Shown: positions 49,701 to 61,650 of the stretch, piece by piece
Position numbering within the stretch: the first letter of the stretch is position 1
Layout: the number at the start of each line of letters is the position of its first letter
NCBI RefSeq assembly: GCF_030052815.1
Contig: NC_079496.1
Location: forward strand, 43,611,593-43,675,592
Reading direction: 5' to 3'
Source of the DNA: Hevea brasiliensis
Taxonomy: Eukaryota; Streptophyta; Magnoliopsida; Malpighiales; Euphorbiaceae
DNA: 64,000 nucleotides
The notes under the pieces: generated by a model
The model's database searches: none
What the model saw: the letters and a program-made list of their open reading frames with translations, nothing else
What the model was told of the DNA's origin: nothing
Position numbers and translations under genes: made by a program

Positions 49701-50139
49701 ATTTCATACTTTATGTCTTGTGAATGAAGTTATTAAATATTTTGTGATGATAAATTTTGATTGGATTATGGAATTATTTTGAAGTGAATTGAATTGAGTT
49801 GATTTGATGTTTATTGGAGGTTGGGAGTTGCGAAAAATTTTTGGAAGTGTTTTTCTCAGGTATTTGAAGAACTGTTTTCTCTAATTAAAAACGAAACTCT
49901 GTCAAAATTTTTATAAAATTTGCGGCAAAATTTAAATTGACAAAAATTTTTACTAATATTTAAACTTTAAATAAATGGTTTTTAATTCCTGCCAAAATGC
50001 TCACCACTTCCAAAATATAAGAAAATTATTTTAAAATCCCTTGTAGGGTACTTAATGAATTATCGGTAGGTGAAGTTCGGTAGTTCATTAAGTATTCTAC
50101 GGGATCATGTTATGCCTTACAGAGGGGTATGGTGTGACA
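46712..50139 (+). repeat. 5' LTR of element B (LTR type 2)
   Basis: TGTAACACCCCTATTGG to GGTGTGACA, 3428 bp. From about 47186 it is co-linear with the remnant at 8282-11290. It contains an inverted repeat with 9-bp arms (48065-48087), CATAACT modules (about 48238 and 48450) and hairpins (49452-49491). The frames at 47202-47462 and 48119-48567 have no recognisable domain. Confidence 0.93.
49452..49491 (+). other. Tandem hairpins in 5' LTR of B
   Basis: Hairpin 1 is GAGTAT-TTTT-ATACTC (49452-49467). Hairpin 2 pairs ATGACAA with TTATCAT (49469-49491, one mismatch). Against the 10627-10649 copy, stem bases have changed on both sides. Confidence 0.62.
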
Positions 50140-50147
50140 TATTTTAG

Positions 50148-50158
50148 TGGTATCAGAG
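50148..50158 (+). other. Primer binding site, element B
   Basis: TGGTATCAGAG lies 8 bp after the LTR end and matches the 3' end of plant initiator tRNA-Met. Confidence 0.9.
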
Positions 50159-50192
50159 AATGGTTTTTCAATAAATTTTGACTATGTGTATG

Positions 50193-52296
50193 TGAAGGAA
50201 CGGAAGCGTGAAAAACACAAGTTTATACCATTGAATTCAAAAATTTTCACCTAGGGTCACATGCACCATGCAAGATTTATTTTTATCTATTTGATTTCAA
50301 TGATAAACAACATATTAAAACTCTTTTAATATGTTTTTGGATCTGTATTTGCCATTTAAGATTTTAAAATTAATCAGATTAATTTTAGAACCCTAGATAA
50401 AATCAAGAACAATTACACTAACCTCTTGATGTGCTGCAGCGTGTCTGCGCCTTTGAGATTCGTCTTCAGGACACCAGATGTTGTCCCTCTAGCTTGTTCA
50501 CACCAAGAACACCTATGGCAGCCCTTGAACAGCTTCTAAAGCCTTTTCTATTAATTAGAAATTTAAGTTCTGCCTTTTAAGAGATTAGAGATGTAAACAG
50601 GACACTAGAAACAATTTCTAGTGTTCTTAATTCAAGAGATTGATGGCTAATCTCTTTGAATTGATGAGAGATGAAGAGAAATAGCTGGAGAGGCTCAAAG
50701 TGGCGTGACAATTGAGAGGAGAGGCTGCTGGTTATGTTTTCTTTTCATAACCACACTTAAATAGCTAGGTTAACACATTAAACCCTAGCCACATGTCACC
50801 TTTTGATTAGCTCTAGGTTTAAGTGACCCAATCACATTGTGCCAAGTGTCAAACCTATATTTAATCTTGATTTTAATCATCTTACATGATTAAAAAACAT
50901 TTGGCAAGCTTATGTGTTATGCCATGTGTCACCATCTCATGGTGCCACGTGTCACACTGCAAAATGACCAAAATGCCCCTTTGTCTTAATTTTGAGTTCT
51001 TAACCCAAAATAATTATTTTCTTCTTCTAATTAATTTATATCAAATATAAATTAATTAATTAATCTCTATTAATTAATTTCTCAGCAATTAAATTCATAT
51101 TTAAACACTTTAAATATAAATTTAATTTATACTACACATCCAATAATCTAGATTTGGTTTCAAGTCATGCTAGGGACTTTGCAATTTAATTGCAAACCAA
51201 ATCTATTTAATTAATCAATTAAACTCTTTAATTAATTAATTAAATCATATTTAAATAGGTGATAACTTGTGTATGTGTGTGACTTACTAGGCTCATCACT
51301 AATTAGCAATGAGACATGATATCAACTCTTAATATCATCAGAACTCTTTCTTACCATAAATGATTTCTCTAAATCATTTTATGAACCTCATAGACCATGG
51401 TTAACACCTAGCATAGCATGCCATGGCCACCCAATTAGTAATAAGGTTTACCTTAAATGAACCTATAATCATATGTTACCATGCACTAGAATCTCTCTGT
51501 TACAAAATCCCAACTCAAGCTGGAGTCATGGTTTATGTCAAACTCTATTTGCTATGAATATTATGTTCTCTTTTAATTCCAGTTCTTGATTAAAAGATTT
51601 TTCTCATCGAAACTCTTTTACGAATAAATCTATCTGTCCTGGCCAGGAACTTGAAACATCAAGAACAATTAAATGAACATAGGATTTTATCTCTATTTAC
51701 TTAGAGGAACAGATTCCTTCTTGATCAACACCTACCTCCACATATAACTAGCAGGAGCCAACACATGCCCATATACCCATACATAGTACAAGTATGAAAG
51801 CAGTATCAAACTCAAACTACCTATATACAAGATAATCGTGCTATCTCAGTCTAAAGATTATATGCATCGATATGATTTATGACAAAACATTGACAAGAGT
51901 AAACTCCATGTGCTTGTCATAAGTGTCACCGGTTGACCTACTTATCATTTATAAGTGCCTATCATATTTGTTATATGGCATGAGACTCACCATTCCATCT
52001 TATTTATATCTCATATAAATAACTTGGGAACAAACATGAATACAATCTTTCTGGATAAGTCATGTCCTTATTATGAAGTATCCTCGATTGTGAACCTATT
52101 TATGATACTTTATAGTAGAAATATTGTCACTCATATTCTTAACAACTTAAGAATAATATTTCTAACAAAATATCAATGGACCTTTTCTATTACACATAAA
52201 TATATTATGTAAACGGAAAAGTGGAAATGCCTTTTATTATTAAAAATATGTACAAGATACATACTAAATGATATGCTCTAGGGCATACTACTAACA
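50193..52296 (-). repeat. 3' LTR of copia element H
   Basis: 2104 bp, TGTTAGTAG (52296) to TTCCTTCA (50193) on the minus strand, nearly identical to 57660-59764. The frame at 51955-52212 also exists in the other LTR and has no domain. Confidence 0.95.
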
Positions 52297-52307
52297 ATCT
52301 CCCACTA
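52297..52307 (-). other. Polypurine tract, copia element H
   Basis: TAGTGGGAGAT on the minus strand directly abuts the 3' LTR, the usual copia form. Confidence 0.85.
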
Positions 52308-52310
52308 GCA

Positions 52311-52870
52311 CTAGAGCAATTCATTACAATATCTTAGACCCATCTTCTCAAGATGTCAGTCTAATTGAGCTTATGACAAAGGCTTAGTGAATGGATCAGC
52401 TGAATTTTTCAGCTGATGTTATTTTTCTGCATGATTATATCGCCTTGCCCAACTATATCTCTGATAATGTGATAGTGCCTTTCTATGTGTTTGGATTTTG
52501 GGTGAGACCTTAGTTCCTTAGCCTGTATGACTGCTCCATTATTGTCACAGTGTAGTGGAACTACTGACTCAATGGAAGGAACTACTGTAAGTTCTGTCAC
52601 GAACTTCTTTATCCAAACAGCTTCTTTTGCAGCATCTGATGCAGCAATATACTCAGCCTCAGTAGTGGAATCTGCAGTCGTGCTCTGTTTGGAACTCTTT
52701 CAACTGACTGCACCTCCATTACAAATGAACACATATCCAGAGGTAGACTTTCTATCATCGATATCTGATTGGAAATCAGAATCAGTATAACCATCCAATT
52801 GCAAGTCTCCACCTCCATAAATCAAGAATAAATCCTTAGTTCTTCTCAAGTATTTAAGGATATTCTTGTG
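52311..52870 (-). pseudogene. RNase H, copia element H
   Basis: Minus-strand translation shows GYTDSDFQSDIDDRKSTSGY (about 52745-52800), a stop or frame break near 52700, then EAEYIAASDAAKEAVWIKK (about 52610-52670) and LHCDNNGAVIQAKE. The segment SKHIERHYHIIRD leads to ADPFTKPLS (about 52380) and the end at a TAG (52311-52313). All parts of a copia RNase H are present, but in more than one frame and with at least two in-frame stops. Confidence 0.85.
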
Positions 52871-52871
52871 A

Positions 52872-53770
52872 CTATCGATGTTCCAAACCTGGATTGGATT
52901 GATACCTGCTAGTCAAACTAACAGCATATACGATATCCAGCCTAGTACACAACATTGCATACATTAAACTTCCAATAGCCGAAGCATATGAAATCCTGGC
53001 CATCTTATCTCTTTCTTCAAGTGTCTTTGGAGACATCTCTTTAGAAAGGTGGATACGATGTCTCACTGGTAACAATCCTCTCTTGGAATCAAGCATGTTA
53101 AACCTCTTTAACAACTTTTCCAAGTATAGACTTTGGGATAAACCAATTATTCTTTTCGCTCTATCTCTATAGATGCGAATCCCAAGAATATAGGTTGCCT
53201 CCCCTAAGTCTTTCATGGAGAATGTATTTGACAACCATACCTTTATAGTCGTCAACATACCTGTATCATTACCCATCAACAGTATGTCATCCACATATAA
53301 GACAAGGAAAGTGATAGCACTGTCACTAACCTTCTTATATACACATGGCTCATCCTCATTTTTGATAAAACCAAAAGATTTAACGGCTTCATCAAAACGG
53401 ATGTTCCAACTCCTCGAAGCTTGTTTTAACCCATAAATGGATCGCTTTAGCTTGCATACCTTGGAACCATCTTGGGATTCAAATCCCTTAGGTTGTTCCA
53501 TGAAAATGTTTTCTTCAATGTATCCATTGAGAAAGGCTGTTTTAACATCCATCTGCCAAATCTCATAATCATAGTATGCAGCTATTGCTAATAAAATCCT
53601 AATTGATTTAAGCATGGCAACAAAGTAGAAAGTCTCATCATAGTCTATTCCTTGCCTTTGGCGAAACCCTTTCACTACTAGCCTTGCCTTATAGGTCTCT
53701 ACCTTTCCATCAGAACCAATTTTCTTCTTGAAAACCCATTTGTTCCCTATAGGTACAATACCTTGAAGGT
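52872..53770 (-). pseudogene. Reverse transcriptase, copia element H
   Basis: One open frame (53813-52872) carries nearly the whole domain: GNKWVFKKKIGSDGK, YKARLVVKGF, WQMDVKTAFLNGYIEENI (first catalytic Asp), SIYGLKQASRSW, FLVLYVDDILLMGND (catalytic YVDD, about 53275-53315) and MKDLGEATYILGI. A single-base frameshift near 53765 separates it from the integrase frame. The downstream end meets RNase H with another break near 52872. The active-site residues are intact. Confidence 0.9.
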
Positions 53771-55020
53771 GGGTCAACAAGATCCCAAACTTGATTCTTA
53801 TACATGGAATCAATCTCGGATTTCATAGCATCAATCCATTTTGAAGAGTCTATATCTGATATAGCTTCTTCATAAGTAAGTGGATCATCTCCATGATCTA
53901 CTTCTTCATGAGTAGACAACTCTTGTTCTTCTTCATAAAGAAAACCATATCTCACTGGTAGGTGAGATACCCTAGTTGTTCTACGAGGAACAGCTGTAGA
54001 TGTTTCATCAATGGGTATAGGTTGACTAGATGGATCTATATCCATCTGATCTGTTGGTTGGTCAGAATTCTCCAATTCTAACTCTATTTGCCTTCCTTTG
54101 CCTCCTTCTTGAACAAACTGTTGTTCAAGAAATGTCGCATCTCTACTTATCACAACCTTTTGTGAAGTAGGCAAATAAAAATAATATCCAAAACAATCTT
54201 TTGGATATCCAACAAATCGACCTTTTTCTGATCTGGTCTCCAATTTATCAGTGTTCAGCTTTTTGATATAAGCTGGACAACCCCAAATCTTAACATGCTT
54301 AAGACTTGGTTTTCTTCCATGCCATATCTCATAAGGTGTGGAAGAAACTGATTTTGATGGAATCCTATTCAGAATATACAAAGCTGATTCTAATGCAAAT
54401 GCCCAAAAGGAGATTAGCATATCAGTATAGCTCATCATACTTCGTACCATATGCAATAGGGTACGATTTCTCCTTTCAGATACACCATTCAGCTGTGGCA
54501 TTCCTGGAGGAGTCAGCTGAGAAACAATGCCATGCTCTCTCAAGTATTCATCAAATTCAGTACTCAAATATTCACATCCACGATCTGATCGAAGAGCTTT
54601 AATACTCTTTCCTGTTTGATTTTCTACTTCAGATTTAAATTCTTTGAACTTTTCAAAAGATTCATGTTTGTATTTCATCAAATACAAATACCCAAACCTT
54701 GATTTATCATCAGTAAAGGTAATAAAATAATGAAAGCCCCCTCTAGCCATTTTTTTAAATGGACCACATACATCACTATGTATTAGTTCCAAAATATTTT
54801 CAGCTCTTAGCCCTTGTCCAACAAAGGGTGATCTAGTCATTTTGCCTTGAAGGCAAGATTCACAAGTTGGAGTAGGCTCAGAGCCCAATGAGGATAGAAT
54901 CCCCATTTTCTCCAATTTTGCAATCCTATCTTCTGCAACATGACATAACCTTAAGTGCCAAATATATTTTGAACTTAAGTTGGTTTTCACCATGGCATTG
55001 TATTCATTTAGATTACTATA
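53771..55020 (-). pseudogene. Integrase, copia element H
   Basis: Part of a 546-codon frame (55350-53710). A GAG-pre-integrase / zinc finger segment, HLRLCHVAEDRIAKLEK with CESCLQGKM (about 54840-54990), precedes the catalytic core: LIHSDVCGPF (Asp, about 54765), LRSDRGCEYL (Asp, about 54580) and LNGVSERRNRTL (Glu, about 54475). The C-terminal part (YEIWHGRKPSLKH, KIWGCPAYI, GRFVGYP) leads to a linker before RT. The domain itself is open, unlike its neighbours. Confidence 0.9.
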
Positions 55021-55874
55021 CTCTGGCCAGTGGAAACACTTTCTTACTGACAATGGAAACACTTTCCTGTTGGCTATGGAAACACTTTCCTGTTGGCAGT
55101 GGAAACACTTTCCTTTGCCTTTATCAGCTTTAGTCTTCCTTTTCCGTTTAGCTATTTTCTTGGAAGGACCAGGAATCTGAGGTTTCTTTTTCTTATTGCC
55201 CTTCTTCTTGTTGGACTTTCCAGCAGAAGAAGATGCAACCAAAGCTACCTCTTTTCCTTTATTGCCTGGCATATTCTTTTGGGCAATAACCAGCATGTTG
55301 AGTAATTCAGCTAAGGTGCATTCCTGTTTAGTCATATGGAAATTTGTCACAAAATTCCCAAAAGACTCAGGAAGGATGAAGGATCAAATCGTTTGTAGTT
55401 GGAAATCCATGTTGAAGTCAAGATGTTCCAAGCTGCTCAATCACGAATCATCTTGTGGACATGATCCCCAACATTACATCCCTCGGACATCCTCATACGG
55501 AATAGTTGTCTAGATATCTCATACCTAGCATTCTCTTTGTGCTCACCATACAACTCTTGTAGGTGAAGGAGGATTTCACTCGCACTCTGCATGTTCTCAT
55601 GTTGCTTCTGTAACTCATTACTCATGGAAGCAAGCATGTAACACTTAGCTCTCATATCATGCTCCTTCCACTTGTCCAAAGTTTCATGTTCCTCTTGTGT
55701 GGCCTCTGGAGGTAAGGGACCAGGAACATTTGAATCTAGAACATATCCTATATGTTCAAGGTTCAGGACAAGTTTCAAATTTCTTAGCCAATCAGACAGA
55801 TTAGGTCCTGTCAACCTATTGTGATCAAGTATGCTTGCAAGGATATTGGATGGTGATGGTTGTTTTGTGATCAT
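55021..55874 (-). pseudogene. gag: gag and zinc-knuckle remnant, copia element H; protease absent
   Basis: The start at 55874 (MITKQPSPSN) opens a copia Gag: LTGPNLSDWLRNLKLVL, AKCYMLASMSNELQKQ, EISRQLFRMRMSEG. A frameshift at about 55437 is followed by a return to frame near 55350 (FHMTKQECTLAELLNML) and a Lys-rich stretch to KCFHCQQ, half of a CCHC knuckle (about 55105). Instead of the second half and the protease, the frame runs through tandem 23-bp repeats (55032-55113) directly into the pre-integrase segment. No D-S-G motif is present, so the protease is deleted. Confidence 0.85.
55032..55113 (-). repeat. Tandem 23-bp repeat replacing protease region
   Basis: Units at 55032-55054, 55055-55077, 55078-55100 and a partial at 55101-55113 each begin GGAAACACTTTC on the plus strand. 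The unit matches the KCFHC-coding sequence of the zinc knuckle. Three added units (69 bp) keep the reading frame open. Confidence 0.85.
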
Positions 55875-57645
55875 TTTTATCAGAAAATTAACTGCAGAAA
55901 ATAACCAGATTAATTAGCAAATGTATCATGTAATTAACCAAAATGATTATGGTCTTTTAATCAAATTGGTCCTCCCACTAACTTAGCGAATCCTACACTT
56001 CCAAAGTAGAAAACGGAAATCCTAGTTGGATGGATTTCTAGTGGGTGATTGAATTCTTATAATTCTATTGACCATCCTCAGGTACATCCATTATTGGAAT
56101 TACAATAAACTATAAGTGAGCAACTCTTTGCCCATCACATCTCATGTGAGGTTCAATCCTTTACCTAGCCCCTAATGCTCAAAATCTTAGGTACATCCAT
56201 TATTGACTTATCTTGCATTAGTTAAGTTGATCCCATTGAGCTAGTAATTATGCAAATAATTTTAATGTCCTCAGGTACATCCAATATTGGCCACCAAACC
56301 ATTTACATATTTACAACATCTCATGCTTAACAATTATTCTTAAGAAAATCTCTTAAATTAATTGCATCTCATGCAACTATTTAAAATTTCTTAAAATAAT
56401 TGCCCCAATGGAGGGCTTATGTTATAATTACTTTAATTATAGCATTTCCAACTTAATCATTTGTTTGGAAGATTTTATAGCCATCCTAATTACTATTAAG
56501 GTCTCACTTTGCACATTATCCTTTTAGCATGCATATATCATATAATTGCATACATTCCCATACATCTCATGCATTCATGGATAAGCAGTAAATATGGTAT
56601 GATCATGGACTTTCTAAGGGATTCAATTCGAGCCACCAAGAATTGAATCGGGCATTCCTAGGTGCATTTCATTCATTCATTTTACAAGAGTTGCTGAAGG
56701 AGTACATAATCAACACTTGATCTTGAATTCCTCCCCTTTGGTCCCACCAATGCTCTTGACCTCCTTGAACTTCTTGCAATCCAATATTACATAGTAATCC
56801 TTGGCATACCAAGGCGAATTTACAAGAACTTAAATAAATAAAATTACAACCCAAAAATATTACAAACTTAATAATACATGCCCAAAATAAATTAAAATAA
56901 ATTAATTAATTTACAATCCCAAAGAAACATAAAAGAAATAAATCCAATCACATTGGTCTTTTATAGTCCATGATCATCCATCATGCATATCACTATTTAA
57001 CAATTAAATAAAACATACATACTTAAATTAAATTGAATATCTCATATTCAAATTAAAAATCCAGATTTGAATATGATTCAAATAAATTTAAAAATTCAAA
57101 TTTAAATCTCATTCAAACAAATTTAAAAATTCAGATTTGAATTACATTCAAACAACTTCAAAAATTCAGATTTGAATCACATTCAAACATTTTTTAAAAA
57201 ATCAGATTTGAATCACATTCAAATATTTTTTAAAAAATCAGATCTGAATTTTATTGAATCAATTTTAAAAAATCAGATTTAAATATGATTTAAACAACTT
57301 TAAAAATTCAGATTTGAATCACATTCAAACAACTTTTAAAATTCAGATTTGAATCACATTCAAACAATTTTTAAAATTCTGATTTGAATCATAATTTAAT
57401 TGTGTGATTAAAACAACTAATTAAACACTTTAATTAGTCAAAGAATAGGCCTTAGATCATACAACAATTGCAGAATTAAAAGCCAAACCTTGAACCACCC
57501 AAGGAACCATTGTTGCCGCCACCAATGGTGGCTTCACCATGTGTGCCGCCACACCTCATGATCCAACCAGCAATGAATCTCTTGATCTCATGATCAAACA
57601 CACAATTAAATTATATAATCAACAATCTAAATGGCAAATATAGTG
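55875..57645 (-). other. Long untranslated leader of copia element H
   Basis: 1.77 kb between the primer site and gag, without a supported gene. It contains three copies of GGTACATCCATTATTG-like sequence (56081, 56190, 56274), a segment shared with 20816-21400 (from about 56655) and the AT-rich repeat array at 57040-57390. Near 57500-57560 is a short GC-rich patch with CCGCCACCAATGGTGG-like palindromic sequence. Confidence 0.75.
57040..57390 (-). repeat. AT-rich tandem repeats in copia leader
   Basis: About nine degenerate units of roughly 35 bp, each with AATTCAGATTTGAAT followed by CATTCAAACA and an A/T run. The identical parts are short and the spacing varies, typical of a minisatellite in a retrotransposon leader. 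Confidence 0.8.
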
Positions 57646-57657
57646 GCTCTGATACCA
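57646..57657 (-). other. Primer binding site, copia element H
   Basis: TGGTATCAGAGC on the minus strand, 2 bp inside the 5' LTR edge, is an exact initiator tRNA-Met match and extends further (CACTA). Confidence 0.93.
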
Positions 57658-57659
57658 AT

Positions 57660-59764
57660 TGAAGGAACAGAAGCGTGAAAAACACAAGTTTATACCATTG
57701 AATTCAAAAATTTTCACCTAGGGTCACATGCACCATGCAAGATTTATTTTTATCTATTTGATTTCAATGATAAACAACATATTAAAACTCTTTTAATATG
57801 TTTTTGGATCTGTATTTGCCATTTAAGATTTTAAAATTAATCAGATTAATTTTAGAACCCTAGATAAAATCAAGAACGATTACACTAACCTCTTGATGTG
57901 CTGCAGCGTGTCTGCGCCTTTGAGATTCGTCTTCAGGACACCAGATGTTGTCCCTCTAGCTTGTTCACACCAAGAACACCTATGGCAGCCCTTGAACAGC
58001 TTCTAAAGCCTTTTCTATTAATTAGAAATTCAAGTTCTGCCTTTTAAGAGATTAGAGATGTAAACAGGACACTAGAAACAATTTCTAGTGTTCTTAATTC
58101 AAGAGATTGATGGCTAATCTCTTTGAATTGATGAGAGATGAAGAGAAATAGCTGGAGAGGCTCAAAGTGGCGTGACAATTGAGAGGAGAGGCTGCTGGTT
58201 ATGTTCTCTTTTCATAACCACACTTAAATAGCTAGGTTAACACATTAAACCCTAGCCACATGTCACCTTTTGATTAGCTCTAGGTTTAAGTGACCCAATC
58301 ACATTGTGCCAAGTGTCAAACCTATATTTAATCTTGATTTTAATCATCTTACATGATTAAAAAACATTTGGCAAGCTTATGTGTTATGCCATGTGTCACC
58401 ATCTCATGGTGCCACGTGTCACACTGCAAAATGACCAAAATGCCCCTGTGTCTTAATTTTGAGTTCTTAACCCAAAATAATTATTTTCTTCTTCTAATTA
58501 ATTTATATCAAATATAAATTAATTAATTAATCTCTATTAATTAATTTCTCAGCAATTAAATTCATATTTAAACACTTTAAATATAAATTTAATTTATACT
58601 ACACATCCAATAATCTAGATTTGGTTTCAAGTCATGCTAGGGACTTTGCAATTTAATTGCAAACCAAATCTATTTAATTAATCAATTAAACTCTTTAATT
58701 AATTAATTAAATCATATTTAAATAGGTGATAACTTGTGTATGTGTGTGACTTACTAGGCTCATCACTAATTGGCAATGAGACATGATATCAACTCTTAAT
58801 ATCATCAGAACTCTTTCTTACCATAAATGATTTCTCTAAATCATTTTATGAACCTCATAGACCATGGTTAACACCTAGCATAGCATGCCATGGCCACCCA
58901 ATTAGTAATAAGGTTTACCTTAAATGAACCTATAATCATATGTTACCATGCACTAGAATCTCTCTATTACAAAATCCCAACTCAAGCTGGAGTCATGGTT
59001 TATGTCAAACTCCATTTGCTATGAATATTATGTTCTCTTTTAATTCCAGTTCTTGATTAAAAGATTTTTCTCATCGAAACTCTTTTACAATAAATCTATA
59101 TGTCCTGGCCAGGAACTTGAAACATCAAGAACAATTAAATGAACATAGGATTTTATCTCTATTTACTTAGAGGAACAGATTCCTTCTTGATCAACACCTA
59201 CCTCCACATATAACTAGCAGGAGCCAACACATGCCCATTTACCCATACATAGTACAAGTATGAAAGCAGTATCAAACTCAAACTACCTATATACAAGATA
59301 ACTGTGCTATCTCAGGTCTAAAGATTATATGCACTGATATGATTTATGACAAAACATTGACAAGAGTAAACTCCATGTGCTTGTCATAAGTGTCACTGGT
59401 TCGGCCTACTTATCATTTATAAGTGCATATCATATTTGTTATATGGCATGAGACTCACCATTCCATCTTATTTATATCTCATATAAATAACTTGGGAACA
59501 AACATGAATACAATCTTTCTGGATAAGTCATGTCCTTATTATGAAGTATCCTCGATTGTGAACCTATTTATGATACTTTGTACTAGAAATATTGTCACTC
59601 ATATTCTTAACAACTTAAGAATAATATTTCTAACAAAATATCAATGGACCTTTTCTATTACACATAAATATATTATGTAAACGGAAAAGTGGAAATGCCT
59701 TTTATTATTAAAAATATGTACAAGATACATACTAAATGATATGCTCTAGGGCATACTACTAACA
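57660..59764 (-). repeat. 5' LTR of copia element H
   Basis: 2105 bp, TGTTAGTAG (59764) to TTCCTTCA (57660) on the minus strand. Nearly identical partner of 50193-52296. Confidence 0.95.
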
Positions 59765-59849
59765 GTATGAATATTTCTTTGATAAGTCAACTACTCAAGT
59801 GTCTTTAATTGATACATATGACATATTTACATCATGAATATGCACTAAC

Positions 59850-59863
59850 GGAGGTGAACCTCC
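59850..59863 (+). other. Small hairpin in gypsy leader, element B
   Basis: GGAGG pairs with CCTCC around TGAA, after ATGCACTAAC. It sits 42 bp before the gag start, as in A and E, with different stem bases. Confidence 0.5.
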
Positions 59864-59904
59864 TTGTGTTTGATCTCAGGAAGTAGAAAATTTGGGAAAA
59901 CGGA

Positions 59905-61110
59905 ATGGAAGGAGGAGATCATTCCGAAGAACAATCTATTGATGCTGAGGTTCAAGGGGAAGCCCCAAAGACTCGAACGTGAGTGGGTCGGCTACTCAGC
60001 CTCCTCGCCCAAAGACCAGCTCCTCGCTCAATTTGTAAAGCTGATGGCTTCGTTTTTCCAGAAAATGGCGGGCAATGTGCAACCGCAAGCTCAGATGCAA
60101 GAACCTGTAGCACAACCACGCCTTTCAACTCTAAAGATGAAAAATTGATGAAATTTGGGGCCACCGAGTTTAAAAGCACTGTGGATCCACTGGAGGCAGA
60201 ACAATGCTTGGAAAGAATGGAGCAGGTTTTCAGAAAGCTACAGTGTACTGAAGAATTAAAATTTGAGTATTCAGTATCTCTTCTCCAAGGGGATGCGTAT
60301 GAATGGTGGAAGACCATCCCCCACAGCTTGGTTGAGCCACCTGTGCTAACATGGATAGACTTGCTGAGGGAATTCAGGCAGAAATGGGTTCCTGATGCAT
60401 ATGTGGATATGAAATTACAAGAATTCTTGAGTTTGAAACAAGGGGACTGAACCATAGCAGAGTATGAGAGAGACTTCTCAAGGCTAATCCACTATGCTGA
60501 AAGCTTAGTCTCCACCCCTAGAAACCAATGTAAGAGGTTTGAGTCCGGATTAAGGCCGAATTTGAGAATGCAAGTCGTGGGTTTTCAACATCAGAATTTT
60601 GCTGAATTGATCTCACAAGCCCTGGAACTGGAAAGGATAGAATCAGAAGGGGCAGTGAAGAAGGGTACACAAGAAAAAGAGAAGGCTGAAAAGACTACTA
60701 GGCAAGCATCTGAGAGTGGTTCTGGAAAGAGGAAATAGTTTAGGGGATCCAGCTCCCGTAGATCTGGTAGAGGCAGATTTTCTGGCCAACGACCACCCCG
60801 GTCTGGTCAGTAGACACCCCGAGGAGCTCTATTAGTATGGCAGTGCGAAACTTGTGGTAGAACTCATGGTGGGGTTTGTTTCAAGGCTACTGGTGCATGT
60901 TTTAACTGTGGAGGGAGCGGACATTACGCTAAAGATTGCACTAGTCCACGTCGGTCTGGATCTTTTGCTACATCTAAAGGATCAGCCTAAGTCTTTACAC
61001 CTAGAGGGTCACAGTCAACTGCTAGAGGTAGAGGCAGAGGTAGGGGTCCGGGTAACACCCCTGGAAGTCAAAGCACTGTTAACCAGCCAGTACCCAGTGG
61101 TGTACTAGTC
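59905..61110 (+). pseudogene. gag: gag, element B
   Basis: ATG at 59905 (MEGGDHSEEQS) matches the starts in A and E, but a frameshift stops it after about 25 codons. The capsid core is open at 59983-60450: EKLMKFGATEFKSTVDPLEAEQ, CTEELKFEYSVSLLQGDAYEWW, LREFRQKWVPDAYVDMK. A stop at about 60448 follows, then ERDFSRLIHYAESLV and RGSSSRRSGRG-like basic sequence. A CCHC knuckle with CFNCGGSGHYAKDC is at about 60898-60940, before an Arg/Gly tail. It is the best preserved gypsy gag in the window after E. Confidence 0.87.
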
Positions 61111-61650
61111 AGAGTGTATACCATGCATCAGAAGGAGGAAGCTGAAACATCAGACGTTGTAGCTGGTAATTTTTCCATCCTTGACCAAGATGTACATGTG
61201 TTATTTGATCCTGGCTCTACACATTTGTATGTTAGTGCTAGTGTGATGTGTTCTACTGCTATTCAGTTTGTACCAATGGACTATGATGTGCTAGTAACTA
61301 GTCCATTAGGCCAGGAGGTCAGGGTAAATAGGCTATATAGGGATTGTCCTCTGGTGATCCAAGGACACACTTTTCTATCTGATTTAATTGAAATGCCCTT
61401 CGGAGATTATGACATTATCTTGGGCATGGATTGGTTAGCCAGGCATCACGCCATGAATGACTGTAGACTGAAGACAGTCACTTTTGGTCTCCCTCAGTAT
61501 GGTGATGTAGTAATACATGGGAAGAAGCAGTTATTGCCTTCAAACATCATTTCAGCTGCACTGGCCAGAAAAATGATTAGGAAAGGGTGTGAGGCATACT
61601 TGGCACATGTGATAGACACCCAAGTGGGGAGTCCAGCACTGAAGGACATT
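61111..61650 (+). pseudogene. Aspartic protease, element B
   Basis: One 234-codon frame (61114-61818) carries the whole domain. VLFDPGSTHLYVSASV (about 61198-61245) is the active site in DPG form, then LVTSPLGQEVRVNRLYRDCPL and IILGMDWLARHHA (about 61405-61455). It has no internal stop, so the domain is open, but gag upstream and RT downstream are broken. The frame continues into the RT linker (FLDVFPNELPRLPPER). Confidence 0.88.

Larger units (their letters stand above)
50193..59764 (-). mobile_element. Complete Ty1/copia element H
   Basis: Two 2.1-kb LTRs flank a minus-strand interior with primer site, long leader, gag, integrase, RT and RNase H, which is copia order (integrase before RT). 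GTATG at 50188-50192 and 59765-59769 is the target duplication. I count about 18 differences between the LTRs by eye (roughly 1%), so it is the youngest insertion here. It is defective: gag is frameshifted, the protease is missing, RT is frameshifted and RNase H has a stop. It lies in the leader of gypsy element B. The copia lineage was not resolved. Confidence 0.96.

Noticed and set aside
50148..50158. tRNA gene fragments at the TGGTATCAGAG sites
   Set aside because: These are primer binding sites next to LTR edges; no tRNA cloverleaf surrounds them.
57040..57390. CRISPR-like array
   Set aside because: Units are degenerate, AT-rich, without unique spacers of constant length, and lie in a plant retrotransposon leader.
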